From Porticoccus sp033791605 (GTDB taxonomy: Bacteria; Pseudomonadota; Gammaproteobacteria; Pseudomonadales; Porticoccaceae): 25,359 nucleotides of DNA. Within the stretch, counting starts at the first letter, position 1; every line of letters starts with the position of its first letter. Positions 7,384 to 15,820 of the stretch are shown here, one piece after another. Below the pieces are notes generated by a model. The model was not told the origin of the DNA and made no database searches. It was given only the letters and a program-made list of their open reading frames with translations. The position numbers and the translations under genes were made by a program. Location: assembly GCA_033791605.1 (NCBI GenBank), contig JASJGJ010000028.1, positions 1 through 25,359 of the forward strand, in the 5' to 3' direction.

Positions 7384-10020
7384 ATGAATCAAAAAGTTAT
7401 AGACAGCGAAAGTCATACCCCAATGATGCAACAATATCTACGCATCAAAGCTGCACATCCCAATGAGCTGGTGTTCTACCGCATGGGTGATTTCTACGAG
7501 CTGTTTTACGATGATGCCAAGAAGGCCTCACAGTTAATGGATGTAACTCTCACCGCTAGAGGCAAGTCCGGCGGCAACCCCATTCCTATGGCAGGCATTC
7601 CCTACCATGCTGCAGAGGGTTATTTGGCTAAGCTGGTGAAGCTTGGTGAATCCGTGGCAATTTGTGAACAAATAGGTGACCCTGCCACCAGCAAAGGGCC
7701 GGTAGAGCGTCAGGTTGTCCGAGTAGTCACGCCGGGCACGATCAGTGATGAAGCGTTATTAGATGAGAAACGAGATAACCTTCTAGCTGCTGTTGCCCAC
7801 CATTATGATCAATCTGGCATTACTACTTTTGGTATCGCCACGCTGGATATAGGTAGCGGTCGTTTTTTAGTGTTGGAAGTGACTGGCACAGAAAGTTTAC
7901 ACAGTGAGCTCCAACGTTTAAGTCCCGCCGAATTATTGGTGAGCGAAGATTTTCCTGCTCCTGAAATTATTGATATTTATAAAGGCACGCGCCGTAGGCA
8001 GCCTTGGGAGTTCGAACAAGACACCGCTCAACGCCAACTCAACGACCAATTTGGCACCAAGGACTTACAAGGGTTTGGTTGTAACCATCTGCCTTTGGCT
8101 CTGGCGGCGGCGGGATGTCTGCTGCAATATGCCCGAGAAACCCAGCGTACAGCATTACCCCATATTCGTACTATCAACCATGAAAATCGTGATGACAGTG
8201 TGATTCTGGATGCGGCCACCAGACACAACCTAGAGCTGGACACAAACCTTTATGGCGGCCAAGAAAACACCCTGTTATCCGTTTTTGATAACACCTCAAC
8301 TGCCATGGGTAGCAGGCTGCTATGCCGCTGGATTAACCGTCCATTGCGCAATCTGGCCATCTTACAAGGACGACAACAGGCTGTTGCCGCATTACGGCTC
8401 AATTATTGTTATGAAACACTCACTAATGAGTTAAAAAACATCGGGGATATGGAGCGTATTTTAGGCCGACTCGCCTTACGGTCTGCGCGCCCCAGAGATT
8501 TGAGCCGGCTGCGACAATCCCTAGCCGCCCTACCCGCTATTCAATCCATACTGTCTGATTCAAAATCACTGGGTTCAGAGTCTGCTCGGATTCAGCAACT
8601 GCTTGCCCAAGCGTCTGAATTTCCGAAAACTGTCGATTTACTCCATAGAGCACTGATTGAAAATCCACCCGTAGTGATTCGTGATGGCGGTGTTATTGCT
8701 GAGGGATATGATTCCGAATTAGATGAACTTAGAAATATCAGTACCAATGCCGGACAGTTTTTGATCGACCTAGAAGAACGCGAAAAACGAAACACCGGTA
8801 TTAATACGTTAAAAGTTGGCTATAACCGAGTTCACGGTTATTACATCGAAATATCTCGTGCTCAATCCAACCAAGCACCCGCGGAATATATTCGGCGACA
8901 AACACTGAAAAATGCCGAGCGATTCATCACCCCCGAACTTAAAGAATTTGAAGACAAAGCACTGAGTGCCAAAAGCCGTGCACTGAGCCGAGAAAAAGCA
9001 CTCTATGAAGCCTTAATTGAGACCCTTAACGAACAATTACTACCCTTCCAGGAATGTGCCGCTGCCATCTCTGAGCTGGATGTACTCACTAATATGGCAG
9101 AACGTGCTGACAGCCTGAATTTAATGCCAGCCACTCTTGTCGAAGAACCTGGTATCAATATCACAGCTGGCCGCCACCCTGTTGTGGAACAAGTGCTAGA
9201 CAATCCTTTTGTCGCCAATGATTTACAACTGGATGATCAACGGCGGATGCTGATAATTACCGGACCTAATATGGGGGGTAAATCTACTTACATGCGCCAA
9301 GCCGCACTAATCGTACTGTTAGCCCACATCGGAAGCTGCGTCCCGGCACAAGGGGCCACTATTGGCTTGGTTGATCGTATATTTACCCGTATCGGCTCCT
9401 CGGATGACTTGGCCGGAGGCCGTTCCACCTTTATGGTAGAAATGACCGAAACGGCCAACATTCTTCACAATGCCACCGAACGTAGCTTGGTTTTAATGGA
9501 TGAAGTAGGCCGAGGCACCAGTACTTTCGATGGGCTATCCCTAGCTTGGGCTTGCGCCGTACAACTGGCCGAGAAAGTAAAAGCCTTCACACTTTTCGCG
9601 ACACACTACTTTGAACTCACCAGCTTGCCGGACAAAACCCTTGGCGTAGCTAACGTTCACCTAGATGCCACGGAATACAAGGATGATATTGTATTTCTAC
9701 ATACGATTCAGGAGGGGCCAGCCAGTCAGAGCTATGGTATTCAAGTGGCAAAGTTGGCGGGTATCCCCGCAGAAGTCCTTGCTTTGGCCCGGAAAGAGCT
9801 TGCTAGCCTTGAGGCGGGAGCACACCCTACGGTAAAACCAACATTAAGCGCCGAACCATTTCCAAAAAATCAGCCCGCACCATTCCAGAGCGAACTATTT
9901 GCTGATACTCTCGGTGCGAAAGTACTCGATACTTTATCCAGCATCGAACCGGACGACTTGACCCCAAGGGAAGCACTTGATCAGCTCTATGCACTGAAAA
10001 AACTTTGCAGCAAAAACTGA
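7384..10020 (+). CDS. mutS: DNA mismatch repair protein MutS
   Basis: An 878-residue MutS, slightly longer than the about 853 residues of E. coli. Domain I carries the mismatch-reading Phe-x-Glu motif at Phe37 and Glu39 (MGDFYELF). The connector, lever and clamp domains follow. The ABC-type ATPase has Walker A GPNMGGKST at residues 627-635, the signature region SSDDLAGGRSTFMVEM, Walker B with VLMDEVGRGTSTFDG, and the switch histidine in FATHYFEL. The C-terminus ends in a TPREALDQLYALK helix typical of the tetramerisation tail. It binds mismatches and recruits MutL. The start is the ATG at 7384, with homology beginning at HTPMMQQYL, residue 11. The gene is intact, so no mutator phenotype is predicted from it. 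Confidence 0.98.
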   Translation: MNQKVIDSESHTPMMQQYLRIKAAHPNELVFYRMGDFYELFYDDAKKASQLMDVTLTARGKSGGNPIPMAGIPYHAAEGYLAKLVKLGESVAICEQIGDPATSKGPVERQVVRVVTPGTISDEALLDEKRDNLLAAVAHHYDQSGITTFGIATLDIGSGRFLVLEVTGTESLHSELQRLSPAELLVSEDFPAPEIIDIYKGTRRRQPWEFEQDTAQRQLNDQFGTKDLQGFGCNHLPLALAAAGCLLQYARETQRTALPHIRTINHENRDDSVILDAATRHNLELDTNLYGGQENTLLSVFDNTSTAMGSRLLCRWINRPLRNLAILQGRQQAVAALRLNYCYETLTNELKNIGDMERILGRLALRSARPRDLSRLRQSLAALPAIQSILSDSKSLGSESARIQQLLAQASEFPKTVDLLHRALIENPPVVIRDGGVIAEGYDSELDELRNISTNAGQFLIDLEEREKRNTGINTLKVGYNRVHGYYIEISRAQSNQAPAEYIRRQTLKNAERFITPELKEFEDKALSAKSRALSREKALYEALIETLNEQLLPFQECAAAISELDVLTNMAERADSLNLMPATLVEEPGINITAGRHPVVEQVLDNPFVANDLQLDDQRRMLIITGPNMGGKSTYMRQAALIVLLAHIGSCVPAQGATIGLVDRIFTRIGSSDDLAGGRSTFMVEMTETANILHNATERSLVLMDEVGRGTSTFDGLSLAWACAVQLAEKVKAFTLFATHYFELTSLPDKTLGVANVHLDATEYKDDIVFLHTIQEGPASQSYGIQVAKLAGIPAEVLALARKELASLEAGAHPTVKPTLSAEPFPKNQPAPFQSELFADTLGAKVLDTLSSIEPDDLTPREALDQLYALKKLCSKN

Positions 10021-10056
10021 TCTCGCTCAAAATTAAATAATATTCAGCAGTTATTG

Positions 10057-10086
10057 TTTAAATACAGGAATTGATTTCTGTATAAT
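10057..10086 (+). promoter_or_regulatory. Probable sigma70 promoter of fdxA
   Basis: A perfect TATAAT lies at 10081-10086, directly preceded by TG. At 18 bp upstream is TTTAAA (10057-10062), a poor match to the -35 consensus. The start of fdxA is about 40 bp downstream with a GGAG ribosome binding site at 10114-10117. The ferredoxin therefore probably has its own transcript despite lying only 107 bp after mutS. Confidence 0.65.
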
Positions 10087-10127
10087 GCGCCGCTGTTGAG
10101 ACACCAGTATTACGGAGAGAGCACACA

Positions 10128-10451
10128 ATGACCTTCATCGTCGGCGAAAACTGCATCAAGTGCAAATACACAGATTGTGTCGAAGTTTGTCCGGTGGACT
10201 GCTTTTACGAAGGCCCCAACTTCTTGGTCATTCACCCGGACGAATGTATTGACTGTGCCCTCTGTGAACCAGAATGTCCTGCCGAAGCTATTTTCTCAGA
10301 AGACGAACTACCTGAAGACCAACAAGTCTACTTAGAGCTGAATACAGAATTAGCAGAAGTTTGGCCCAATATCACTGAAAAGAAAGAAGAACTTCCCGAT
10401 GCTGAAGAGTGGGATGGTGTTCCAAACAAACTGCAATATTTGGAGCGTTAA
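10128..10451 (+). CDS. fdxA: 7Fe ferredoxin FdxA ([3Fe-4S][4Fe-4S])
   Basis: A 107-residue ferredoxin of the Azotobacter FdI type. By alignment with FdI, Cys9, Cys17 and Cys50 hold the [3Fe-4S] cluster and Cys21, Cys40, Cys43 and Cys46 hold the [4Fe-4S] cluster, while Cys12 and Cys25 are the non-ligand cysteines also seen in FdI. The C-terminal half is acidic, without clusters, and ends in the usual NKLQYLER. The protein is a soluble cytoplasmic electron carrier. A GGAG site at 10114-10117, 10 nt before the ATG, and the promoter just upstream support this start. The mutS-fdxA adjacency is, as I recall, also found in Pseudomonas. Confidence 0.96.
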   Translation: MTFIVGENCIKCKYTDCVEVCPVDCFYEGPNFLVIHPDECIDCALCEPECPAEAIFSEDELPEDQQVYLELNTELAEVWPNITEKKEELPDAEEWDGVPNKLQYLER

Positions 10452-10526
10452 TAGTCCCCCATATACTTTCTCTTCAAAAAAGTACCGATATTGGGAAAGC
10501 ACTTCGACTGAAAAAGTACTGATACT

Positions 10527-10562
10527 AAAAAGGCGGCTATCGATTTCGATAGCCGCCTTTTT
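10527..10562. terminator. Bidirectional intrinsic terminator between fdxA and sppA
   Basis: A perfect stem pairs AAAAAGGCGGCTATCG (from 10527) with CGATAGCCGCCTTTTT (to 10562) around a loop of about 4 nt. The T-run ends the plus-strand transcript of fdxA, and the A-run on the left becomes a T-run for the minus-strand sppA transcript. It sits between two convergent genes, where a bidirectional terminator is expected. Confidence 0.92.
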
Positions 10563-10606
10563 AATTAATACCCCAGTTTGGTGGGAACCCGTTAGAAAAA
10601 TACCGG

Positions 10607-12460
10607 TTACTGATTCATACACTCAAAGCAATTCAAGTACATCCCTCTGGGGTCATTGAATCGTGTCATCAACTCCAGTTTTCTGGAGAAACCGTAAAAA
10701 TGAGCAATCAGACTACTAGGCAGCCATTTCTCAGGTAAAGCAGCTGCCATTACGCCAATTTGGCCTTTCGCTAGCTCTTGCATCAACTGTTCACGAAACT
10801 CCAAAGGCTTACGTATATGTTCCACATCGTAAGAATCCAACCCTGCAGCCGCAGCCGCAGAATCCGTGGCCTGTTTCAAATTCCCCAACTTATCAACAAG
10901 ACCCAATTCTAAGGCCTTATCTCCGGTCCATACACGCCCCTGAGCCACCTGATTGACTTGATCGGTAGTACTATTTCGGGCATCAGCCACAATGGTCAAA
11001 AACTGATCGTAAACGTGATCGACTCCGGCTTGAACCACTTGCTTCGCCTGTGACGACATAGGCCGGTTAAGTTGGTACAAATCTGACAAGGCTGTAGTGC
11101 CAACACCATCACTGTGAATGCCCAAAGCCTCCAGACTATCTTCAAAGGTAGGGATAATGCCAAAAACGCCAATAGACCCGGTGATTGTTGTCGGATTAGC
11201 CCACACCTCATCAGCCCCCATGGCAATCCAGTAACCTCCTGAAGCCGCCACAGAGCCCATTGAAACCACTACAGGTTTTCCCGCTTGTTTCGTCAATAAA
11301 ACTTCTTGTCGAATAATCTCTGAAGCAAAAGCACTGCCACCAGGACTATCAATGCGTAAGAGCACCGCCTTTATCTGCTCATTGTCACGAGCTTGCTGGA
11401 ACAACCCAGACAGGCTATCACTGCCTATGCTCCCCGCTGGCTGCTCTCCATCAAAAATTGCCCCCTTGGCCACAATAAGTCCGACTTTGTTATCTACAGT
11501 ATCTGTATGTAGAGACTCTGCTCTGCGCATGTGCCCTAAATAACGCCCAGTATCAATATATTCATAACCGCCCTCACTCGCCACACCAGCCAACTGCTGA
11601 AGCCGAGCTACCATTTGCGACCGCGTAGATAGCTTATCCACAAGCCCGGAAGCTATGGCTAATTCAGCAGTATTGCCATTATGTTTCGCCAATTTACTAC
11701 CCAAGTTGTTGGCATAATCATTAATGGCGTCCGCGGGCAGGTCTCGCAGGGCTTCCACTCGACTAGTGTAAGCAGTCCAAAGTGTATTAAGCCACTCTGT
11801 AGTATGCTCTCGAGAAGCAGCTGACATACTCGAACGGGTAAAGGGTTCTATTGCATCTTTGTAGGTACCTACTCGGAAAATATGCAGATTAATATGGAGT
11901 TTATCCAACGCTTCTTTGAAGTAACTGGGGTAACTACCAAAGCCCGTGAGCAAAACAGCCCCCATAGGATTAAGGTGAATTTCATCCGCATAGCTGGCCA
12001 GGTAATACTGTTCCTGGGTGTAGTTGTCTCCTACCGCAACAATGGGTTTACCGCTGGCCTTAAAACGGGCCAACGCTTCACCAATATCCTCCAACTTGCT
12101 AACACCACCCCCAATGAGGAAATCCAGCTCCAGCACCAAGCTTGTTATCCTAGGATCATTGGTGGCACGATCAATCGCTTCAATCAAATCATAGGTCAGT
12201 GTTTCAGCATCAGCAGGGCGGCTTTGCTCCAATATCTGAGTTAAGGGATCAACATAGGTTTTTTGCTCAACCAAAAAGCCACCTGGCGCTACTCTCAGGG
12301 CTGCTTTTTCCGGTAGTGGCTGTACATCTTTTTGTACAAAGCTCATGACCACTGCGATTAATATCAATACAAAAACAAGATTAACCAACATCCGAACCGC
12401 ACTTAGCAGCCCACCAATAAGCCGGAAAAAACGTCGAATCAGACCGGGTTTTTCACTCAT
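10607..12460 (-). CDS. sppA: Signal peptide peptidase SppA, 67 kDa type
   Basis: A 617-residue membrane-anchored serine protease, nearly the same length as E. coli SppA. A single N-terminal membrane anchor lies at about residues 23-42, followed by two tandem crotonase-like S49 domains facing the periplasm. By comparison with E. coli, the catalytic pair is Lys201 (VGTYKDAIEPF, N-terminal domain) and Ser407 (VAASGGYW, C-terminal domain). The block LLRIDSPGGSAFASE at about 367-381 is the conserved S49 signature. It cleaves signal peptides released after secretion. The ATG overlaps the stop of the upstream DUF2069 gene by 4 nt, so the two are coupled. Confidence 0.96.
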   Translation of the reverse strand: MSEKPGLIRRFFRLIGGLLSAVRMLVNLVFVLILIAVVMSFVQKDVQPLPEKAALRVAPGGFLVEQKTYVDPLTQILEQSRPADAETLTYDLIEAIDRATNDPRITSLVLELDFLIGGGVSKLEDIGEALARFKASGKPIVAVGDNYTQEQYYLASYADEIHLNPMGAVLLTGFGSYPSYFKEALDKLHINLHIFRVGTYKDAIEPFTRSSMSAASREHTTEWLNTLWTAYTSRVEALRDLPADAINDYANNLGSKLAKHNGNTAELAIASGLVDKLSTRSQMVARLQQLAGVASEGGYEYIDTGRYLGHMRRAESLHTDTVDNKVGLIVAKGAIFDGEQPAGSIGSDSLSGLFQQARDNEQIKAVLLRIDSPGGSAFASEIIRQEVLLTKQAGKPVVVSMGSVAASGGYWIAMGADEVWANPTTITGSIGVFGIIPTFEDSLEALGIHSDGVGTTALSDLYQLNRPMSSQAKQVVQAGVDHVYDQFLTIVADARNSTTDQVNQVAQGRVWTGDKALELGLVDKLGNLKQATDSAAAAAGLDSYDVEHIRKPLEFREQLMQELAKGQIGVMAAALPEKWLPSSLIAHFYGFSRKLELMTRFNDPRGMYLNCFECMNQ

Positions 12461-12834
12461 GACATATCATCCTGATAAAGAGAATATTGTTTCCAGCGGC
12501 TATACATCATTGCCGCACTAAACATCACCACCAATAACACTAACTCCGCCCAATCAAATACATTGGCATCAGGCGAAAATAAATTGTTAACGGTGACAAC
12601 AAAATACAACAATGTCACAAAACACAACATGGAGATCGTTTTATAACGCTCCACATATAACCCAGGAAGAAGAATTAATAAGGGTACAAAGGTAAAAACC
12701 ATCAAACTTATGGGTGTAGAAGACTGCAAGCCATTGAGCAGCAATACTAATAGAAACAGCATCAAACTACCTCGGGTTAATTGACGCCCAATACAGAGCT
12801 TCTTTCCAAGGTTGGGAATAACTTTTATTGTCAT
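12457..12834 (-). CDS. DUF2069 membrane protein
   Basis: A 125-residue protein with a short basic N-terminus and about four membrane helices (roughly residues 24-38, 42-57, 66-84 and 93-110). The MLFLLVLLLNGL first helix, the PLLILLPGLYVERYKT loop and a short charged end fit the DUF2069 family (COG3308 type), whose function is unknown. It lies upstream of sppA with a 4-nt overlap and downstream of wrbA, a neighbourhood I remember for DUF2069 in Pseudomonas (next to wrbA). A TATAAT on the minus strand at 12880-12885 could serve as its promoter -10, but no -35 of fair quality is visible. Confidence 0.8.
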   Translation of the reverse strand: MTIKVIPNLGKKLCIGRQLTRGSLMLFLLVLLLNGLQSSTPISLMVFTFVPLLILLPGLYVERYKTISMLCFVTLLYFVVTVNNLFSPDANVFDWAELVLLVVMFSAAMMYSRWKQYSLYQDDMS

Positions 12835-12923
12835 GAAACTTCCTAGTGACTTGCTAAAGGCTGTCTAGTGACGACCTCAATTATACTTTTGTAACAATGA
12901 CCTCTGATTATCGAGGGTACAGG

Positions 12924-13517
12924 TTATGGAGCATCAGATAATTTTTGTGCCAAAACAGCAATGCGTTTACCCAATGCAACACACAGCTCAGATTCTTCAA
13001 CACTGAGATCAAAATTCCCATCCGCCGCTTGGTGCGATGCACCATAGGGTGTACCACCACGAGTTGTCGTGTGCAAAGCTGTTTCACTGTATGGTAACCC
13101 AGCCAACACCATCCCCTGATGCATCAGGGGTAACATCATACTCAACAGCGTCGATTCCTGTCCGCCATGCAGTGACCCCGTAGACGTAAACACCCCCGCG
13201 GGTTTTCCAATCAAGTCACCGTTGAGCCAAATATCACCCGTCATATCCAAAAAATATTTAAGTGGCGCAGCCATATTACCAAAACGAGTGGGACTACCGA
13301 GTATTAGACCAGCGCTACCCTTCAAATCCTCCTGACTACAATAGACATGACCTTCCGATGGAATATCTGGCGCAGTAGCCTCACAATTGGGGGATACTGA
13401 CGGCACTGTTCGCACCCGAGCTTCAAGGCCAACCTGCTCCACACCCTCGGCAATTTTTTCAGCCATTATTTTAGTATTGCCGTAACGAGAATAATAGAGA
13501 ACTAAAACATACGACAT
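12924..13517 (-). CDS. wrbA: NAD(P)H:quinone oxidoreductase WrbA
   Basis: A 197-residue flavodoxin-fold protein. The FMN phosphate loop is YYSRYGNTKIMA near residues 8-19. The stretch GSPTRFGNMAAPLKYFLDMTG and the STGSLHGGQESTLLSMMLPL segment are WrbA hallmarks, as is TRGGTPYGASH near the C-terminus. It reduces quinones by two electrons with NAD(P)H, avoiding semiquinones under oxidative stress. I choose the ATG at 13517, 8 nt after an AGAGG ribosome binding site, over a TTG one codon earlier. It follows the arsC-like gene by 11 nt, so the two form an operon. Confidence 0.94.
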   Translation of the reverse strand: MSYVLVLYYSRYGNTKIMAEKIAEGVEQVGLEARVRTVPSVSPNCEATAPDIPSEGHVYCSQEDLKGSAGLILGSPTRFGNMAAPLKYFLDMTGDIWLNGDLIGKPAGVFTSTGSLHGGQESTLLSMMLPLMHQGMVLAGLPYSETALHTTTRGGTPYGASHQAADGNFDLSVEESELCVALGKRIAVLAQKLSDAP

Positions 13518-13528
13518 CAAAGAAACCT

Positions 13529-13873
13529 CTAGAGAATATCCAAAACTTGTTCAGGTGGGCGCCCTAATACGGCTTTATCGCCGTTAATAACGATAGGACG
13601 CTCAATCAACTTGGGATTTGTCACCATCGCCTCGATAAGCTGCTGATGAGAAAGGCTAGCATCAGACAAATTATTTTCTTGATAAGCATCTTCACCCTTA
13701 CGTAACAATTCACGTGCAGAGATTCCAAGTTTTTTTAGAATGCCATTCAATGCTTCTGCAGTGGGAGGGGTTTCCAGATACAGTACGATTTCTGGTGCGA
13801 TACCGCGTTCCTCTAGCAGCGCTAAAGTTTGACGGGATTTGGAACAGCGGGGATTGTGATAAATGCTAATCAT
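13529..13873 (-). CDS. arsC: ArsC-family reductase (arsenate reductase, glutaredoxin type)
   Basis: A 114-residue thioredoxin-fold protein starting at the ATG at 13873, because the family begins right at the MISIYHNPRCSKSR strand; a longer version from a TTG at 13918 adds 15 residues without family support. The nucleophilic Cys10 lies in H-N-P-R-C-S-K-S-R, and the later ERPIV and LGRPPE arginines match the oxyanion-binding arginines of ArsC. It would reduce arsenate with glutathione and glutaredoxin. No arsR, arsB or acr3 gene is close, and chromosomal ArsC/YfgD-like copies next to wrbA may have another or broader redox role. Confidence 0.9.
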   Translation of the reverse strand: MISIYHNPRCSKSRQTLALLEERGIAPEIVLYLETPPTAEALNGILKKLGISARELLRKGEDAYQENNLSDASLSHQQLIEAMVTNPKLIERPIVINGDKAVLGRPPEQVLDIL

Positions 13874-13929
13874 AATCTTTGTGTAGAATACCCTTGTTAG
13901 AGAAAGAATTTTGACCAAAAATACATTCT

Positions 13930-13944
13930 AGCTGGAAACCAGCT
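13930..13944. repeat. Short hairpin in the arsC-yihY divergent region
   Basis: AGCTGG and CCAGCT form a perfect 6-bp inverted repeat around a 3-nt loop. It lies about 40 bp before the yihY start, in the transcript leader or promoter. It could be a regulator site or a leader hairpin; no T-run follows, so it is not a terminator. Confidence 0.4.
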
Positions 13945-13965
13945 GCCGGGGCCAGACAGCGTCTC

Positions 13966-13982
13966 ATATAACGAGGTTATAT
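13966..13982 (+). promoter_or_regulatory. Hairpin enclosing the yihY ribosome binding site
   Basis: ATATAAC (13966-13972) and GTTATAT (13976-13982) are exact reverse complements around GAG. The Shine-Dalgarno GAGG occupies 13973-13976, that is, the loop and first base of the right arm, and the GTG start of yihY follows one base after the stem. Folding of this mostly A-T stem in RNA would limit access to the start, so temperature- or protein-dependent control is conceivable. As DNA the same element is a 17-bp near-palindrome that could bind a dimeric regulator. Confidence 0.5.
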
Positions 13983-13983
13983 C

Positions 13984-15237
13984 GTGTCTTTAACAGCAAC
14001 AGAACAAGTACAAATGGCCGGGACTTTTTTTCGGCATCTCGTAAAACGCTTTATTTGCGATGGGTGTCGCCAAAGTGCTGCGGCCCTAACTTACATGAGT
14101 TTGTTTGCGGTGGTACCGCTAATGACCTTGATGTATTCCATGTTTTCCTTAATCCCAGCATTTCAGGGCTTGGAGGGGCAGGTTCAGGAGTTGATTTTCA
14201 GTAATTTTGTTCCACAAAGTGGTGCAGAGATACAACAGTACCTCACTGAATTTTCTAGCCAAGCACGTAATTTGTCCGCCGCTGGCGCCGTCATATTACT
14301 GATCACCTCTTACCTAATGCTGACAAATATAGAGCAAGCCTTTAACAATATCTGGGGAACAGTTGGCAGCCGTCGTGGGTTATCGAGTTTTTTGCTCTAC
14401 TGGGGCATTCTGAGCCTAGGACCATTGTTGCTAGGTATTGGCCTAATCATGCATACGTACCTTCTCTCCTTTGAATTGTTGGTCGGTGAAATCGACGTGT
14501 TGGGCATCACCGCCAGAATATTTGGCATCCTGCCCCTGGTCTTTACCTGGGCCGCCTTTACCCTGCTGTTTATTGCTGTTCCCAATTGCAAGGTTTCCAC
14601 ACGCTATGCCGTTATCGGCGGACTGGTCACATCCATTTGTTTTGAGCTCGCTAAAGTGGCCTTTGGCACATTAGTTGCTCACTCCAGTTACACCACTGTA
14701 TATGGGGCTTTTGCTATTTTCCCTATCTTTCTGATATGGATTTATCTGATGTGGATTATCGTACTGGGCGGTGCGGAACTAATACGCTCCATGGAAACAT
14801 TTAAGACTACCTGGAAAGGGTTTGATTACCCAGACCTAGTCGCTGTCTTGGTGGTACTTTGGGAATGCTGGTCCAAGCAGCAACAGGGTGGAGCACTATC
14901 AAACCGCGACATTATCGACGCGGGCCTCGAAGAACAACACTGGAGAAGGCTGCGCAACCTATTATTGGAAAAACACATGCTAGCTGAAACCACTGCCGGG
15001 TATTACGTTATGACACGAGACCCCCACCACCTGCAGCTAACCGACATTGCCTCTCTAAGTGGTAGAGGGTTGACGGCATTACCTAGCAACAAAGCGAACG
15101 AAGCATTAACCAAATATCCCTGGTTTGCCCAACTATCTGATATTTTAAGCCGCGCTAACGAACAATTGGATGACACTTTCTCTCCAACGGTTGCTCAGCT
15201 TTTTTCTGACGAGAACACAAATGATCAAAATGATTAA
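13984..15237 (+). CDS. yihY: YihY/BrkB-family inner-membrane protein
   Basis: A 417-residue protein of the YihY (virulence factor BrkB) family, formerly and wrongly called RNase BN. About six membrane helices lie in residues 30-280, starting with the signature QSAAALTYMSLFAVVPLMTL. Further family features are LTNIEQAFNNIWG near residue 112 and the SYTTVYGAFAIFPIFLIWIYL helix near 235. Residues about 285-417 form a soluble cytoplasmic tail that looks like a winged-helix domain (SNRDIIDAGLEEQHWRRL). The function of the family is not established. Translation begins at a GTG with GAGG 7 nt upstream, inside a hairpin. The gene overlaps the following thioredoxin gene by 17 nt. Confidence 0.92.
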   Translation: MSLTATEQVQMAGTFFRHLVKRFICDGCRQSAAALTYMSLFAVVPLMTLMYSMFSLIPAFQGLEGQVQELIFSNFVPQSGAEIQQYLTEFSSQARNLSAAGAVILLITSYLMLTNIEQAFNNIWGTVGSRRGLSSFLLYWGILSLGPLLLGIGLIMHTYLLSFELLVGEIDVLGITARIFGILPLVFTWAAFTLLFIAVPNCKVSTRYAVIGGLVTSICFELAKVAFGTLVAHSSYTTVYGAFAIFPIFLIWIYLMWIIVLGGAELIRSMETFKTTWKGFDYPDLVAVLVVLWECWSKQQQGGALSNRDIIDAGLEEQHWRRLRNLLLEKHMLAETTAGYYVMTRDPHHLQLTDIASLSGRGLTALPSNKANEALTKYPWFAQLSDILSRANEQLDDTFSPTVAQLFSDENTNDQND

Positions 15238-15739
15238 ACGAAGAACCCACCCTTTTTTTTTGTGGTTGGGCCTATTGCTTTTGAACTTATCGCTAACATC
15301 TTGCGGTAGTCATGAAACAACTTATGCTCTAACAGATGGCACCAAACTTCAGTTTTCCGAGTTAAAAGGTCGCGTAGTCTTTATTAATTATTGGGCCGAG
15401 TGGTGTAAGCCCTGCCGCACTGAAATGCCCGAGTTAAATACCTTCCAAAAAGAATGGCATGGCAGAGTCCAAGTCTTGGCAGTGAACTATGACGGTGTCA
15501 CAGGGGACCAGTTAAGAACACAGGCAAAGGCCATGGGCATCAACTTCCCCGTGCTGACTACTGACCCTAGGCAGCAGTTTGGTGTAACCGCCAGTGGCGC
15601 ACTTCCAGAAACACTGGTCATCGATACCCAAGGGGTTTACCAAAAAGTATTATTGGGACCGCAAACTGTTGAAAGCCTGCTAGCCGTTGTTCACGAATTA
15701 GAAACTCATGAATTGGCTACTGACACGGGCGACAAGTAA
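15221..15739 (+). CDS. TlpA-like thioredoxin lipoprotein
   Basis: A 172-residue protein beginning at the ATG at 15221, inside the last codons of yihY. Residues 1-28 are a lipoprotein signal: basic MIKMIKRR, a leucine-rich core, then the lipobox L-T-S-C with Cys28 as lipidation site. Gly at +2 suggests sorting to the outer membrane, although this is not a firm rule. The thioredoxin fold follows, with redox motif Trp61-Cys-Lys-Pro-Cys65 and the cis-proline in GALPETLVID. It resembles TlpA/ResA thiol-disulfide oxidoreductases that reduce periplasmic disulfides; the substrate is unknown. A second in-frame ATG at 15230 is also possible. The overlap with yihY implies coupled translation. Confidence 0.9.
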   Translation: MIKMIKRRTHPFFLWLGLLLLNLSLTSCGSHETTYALTDGTKLQFSELKGRVVFINYWAEWCKPCRTEMPELNTFQKEWHGRVQVLAVNYDGVTGDQLRTQAKAMGINFPVLTTDPRQQFGVTASGALPETLVIDTQGVYQKVLLGPQTVESLLAVVHELETHELATDTGDK

Positions 15740-15820
15740 TCTATCAATGGTCAGGAGTGGGGTAAATATGGCTTTGAGGGCTACTTGGGAATCAAGGCTA
15801 TCAGAGTATTTGAGAATTGT

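Noticed and set aside
10475..10527. Two similar stretches around AAAAAGTACYGATA just after fdxA
   Set aside because: Only a short imperfect direct repeat in an untranslated tail; no structure or frame supports a small RNA beyond the terminator.
12843..12872. 8-bp direct repeat CTAGTGAC before the DUF2069 gene
   Set aside because: Short enough to arise by chance; spacing of 22 bp could suit an operator, but nothing else supports it.
13529..13873. An arsenic-resistance island
   Set aside because: Only the ArsC-like reductase is present, beside wrbA in what looks like a core genome setting; no arsR, efflux pump or methylase genes accompany it.
13874..13918. N-terminal extension of the ArsC-like protein from a TTG
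   Set aside because: The ArsC fold starts at the later ATG; the 15 extra residues do not look like family sequence or a signal peptide.
15740..15820. Search for a terminator between the convergent thioredoxin and hda genes
   Set aside because: No stem followed by a T-run could be found by eye in this 81-bp gap.
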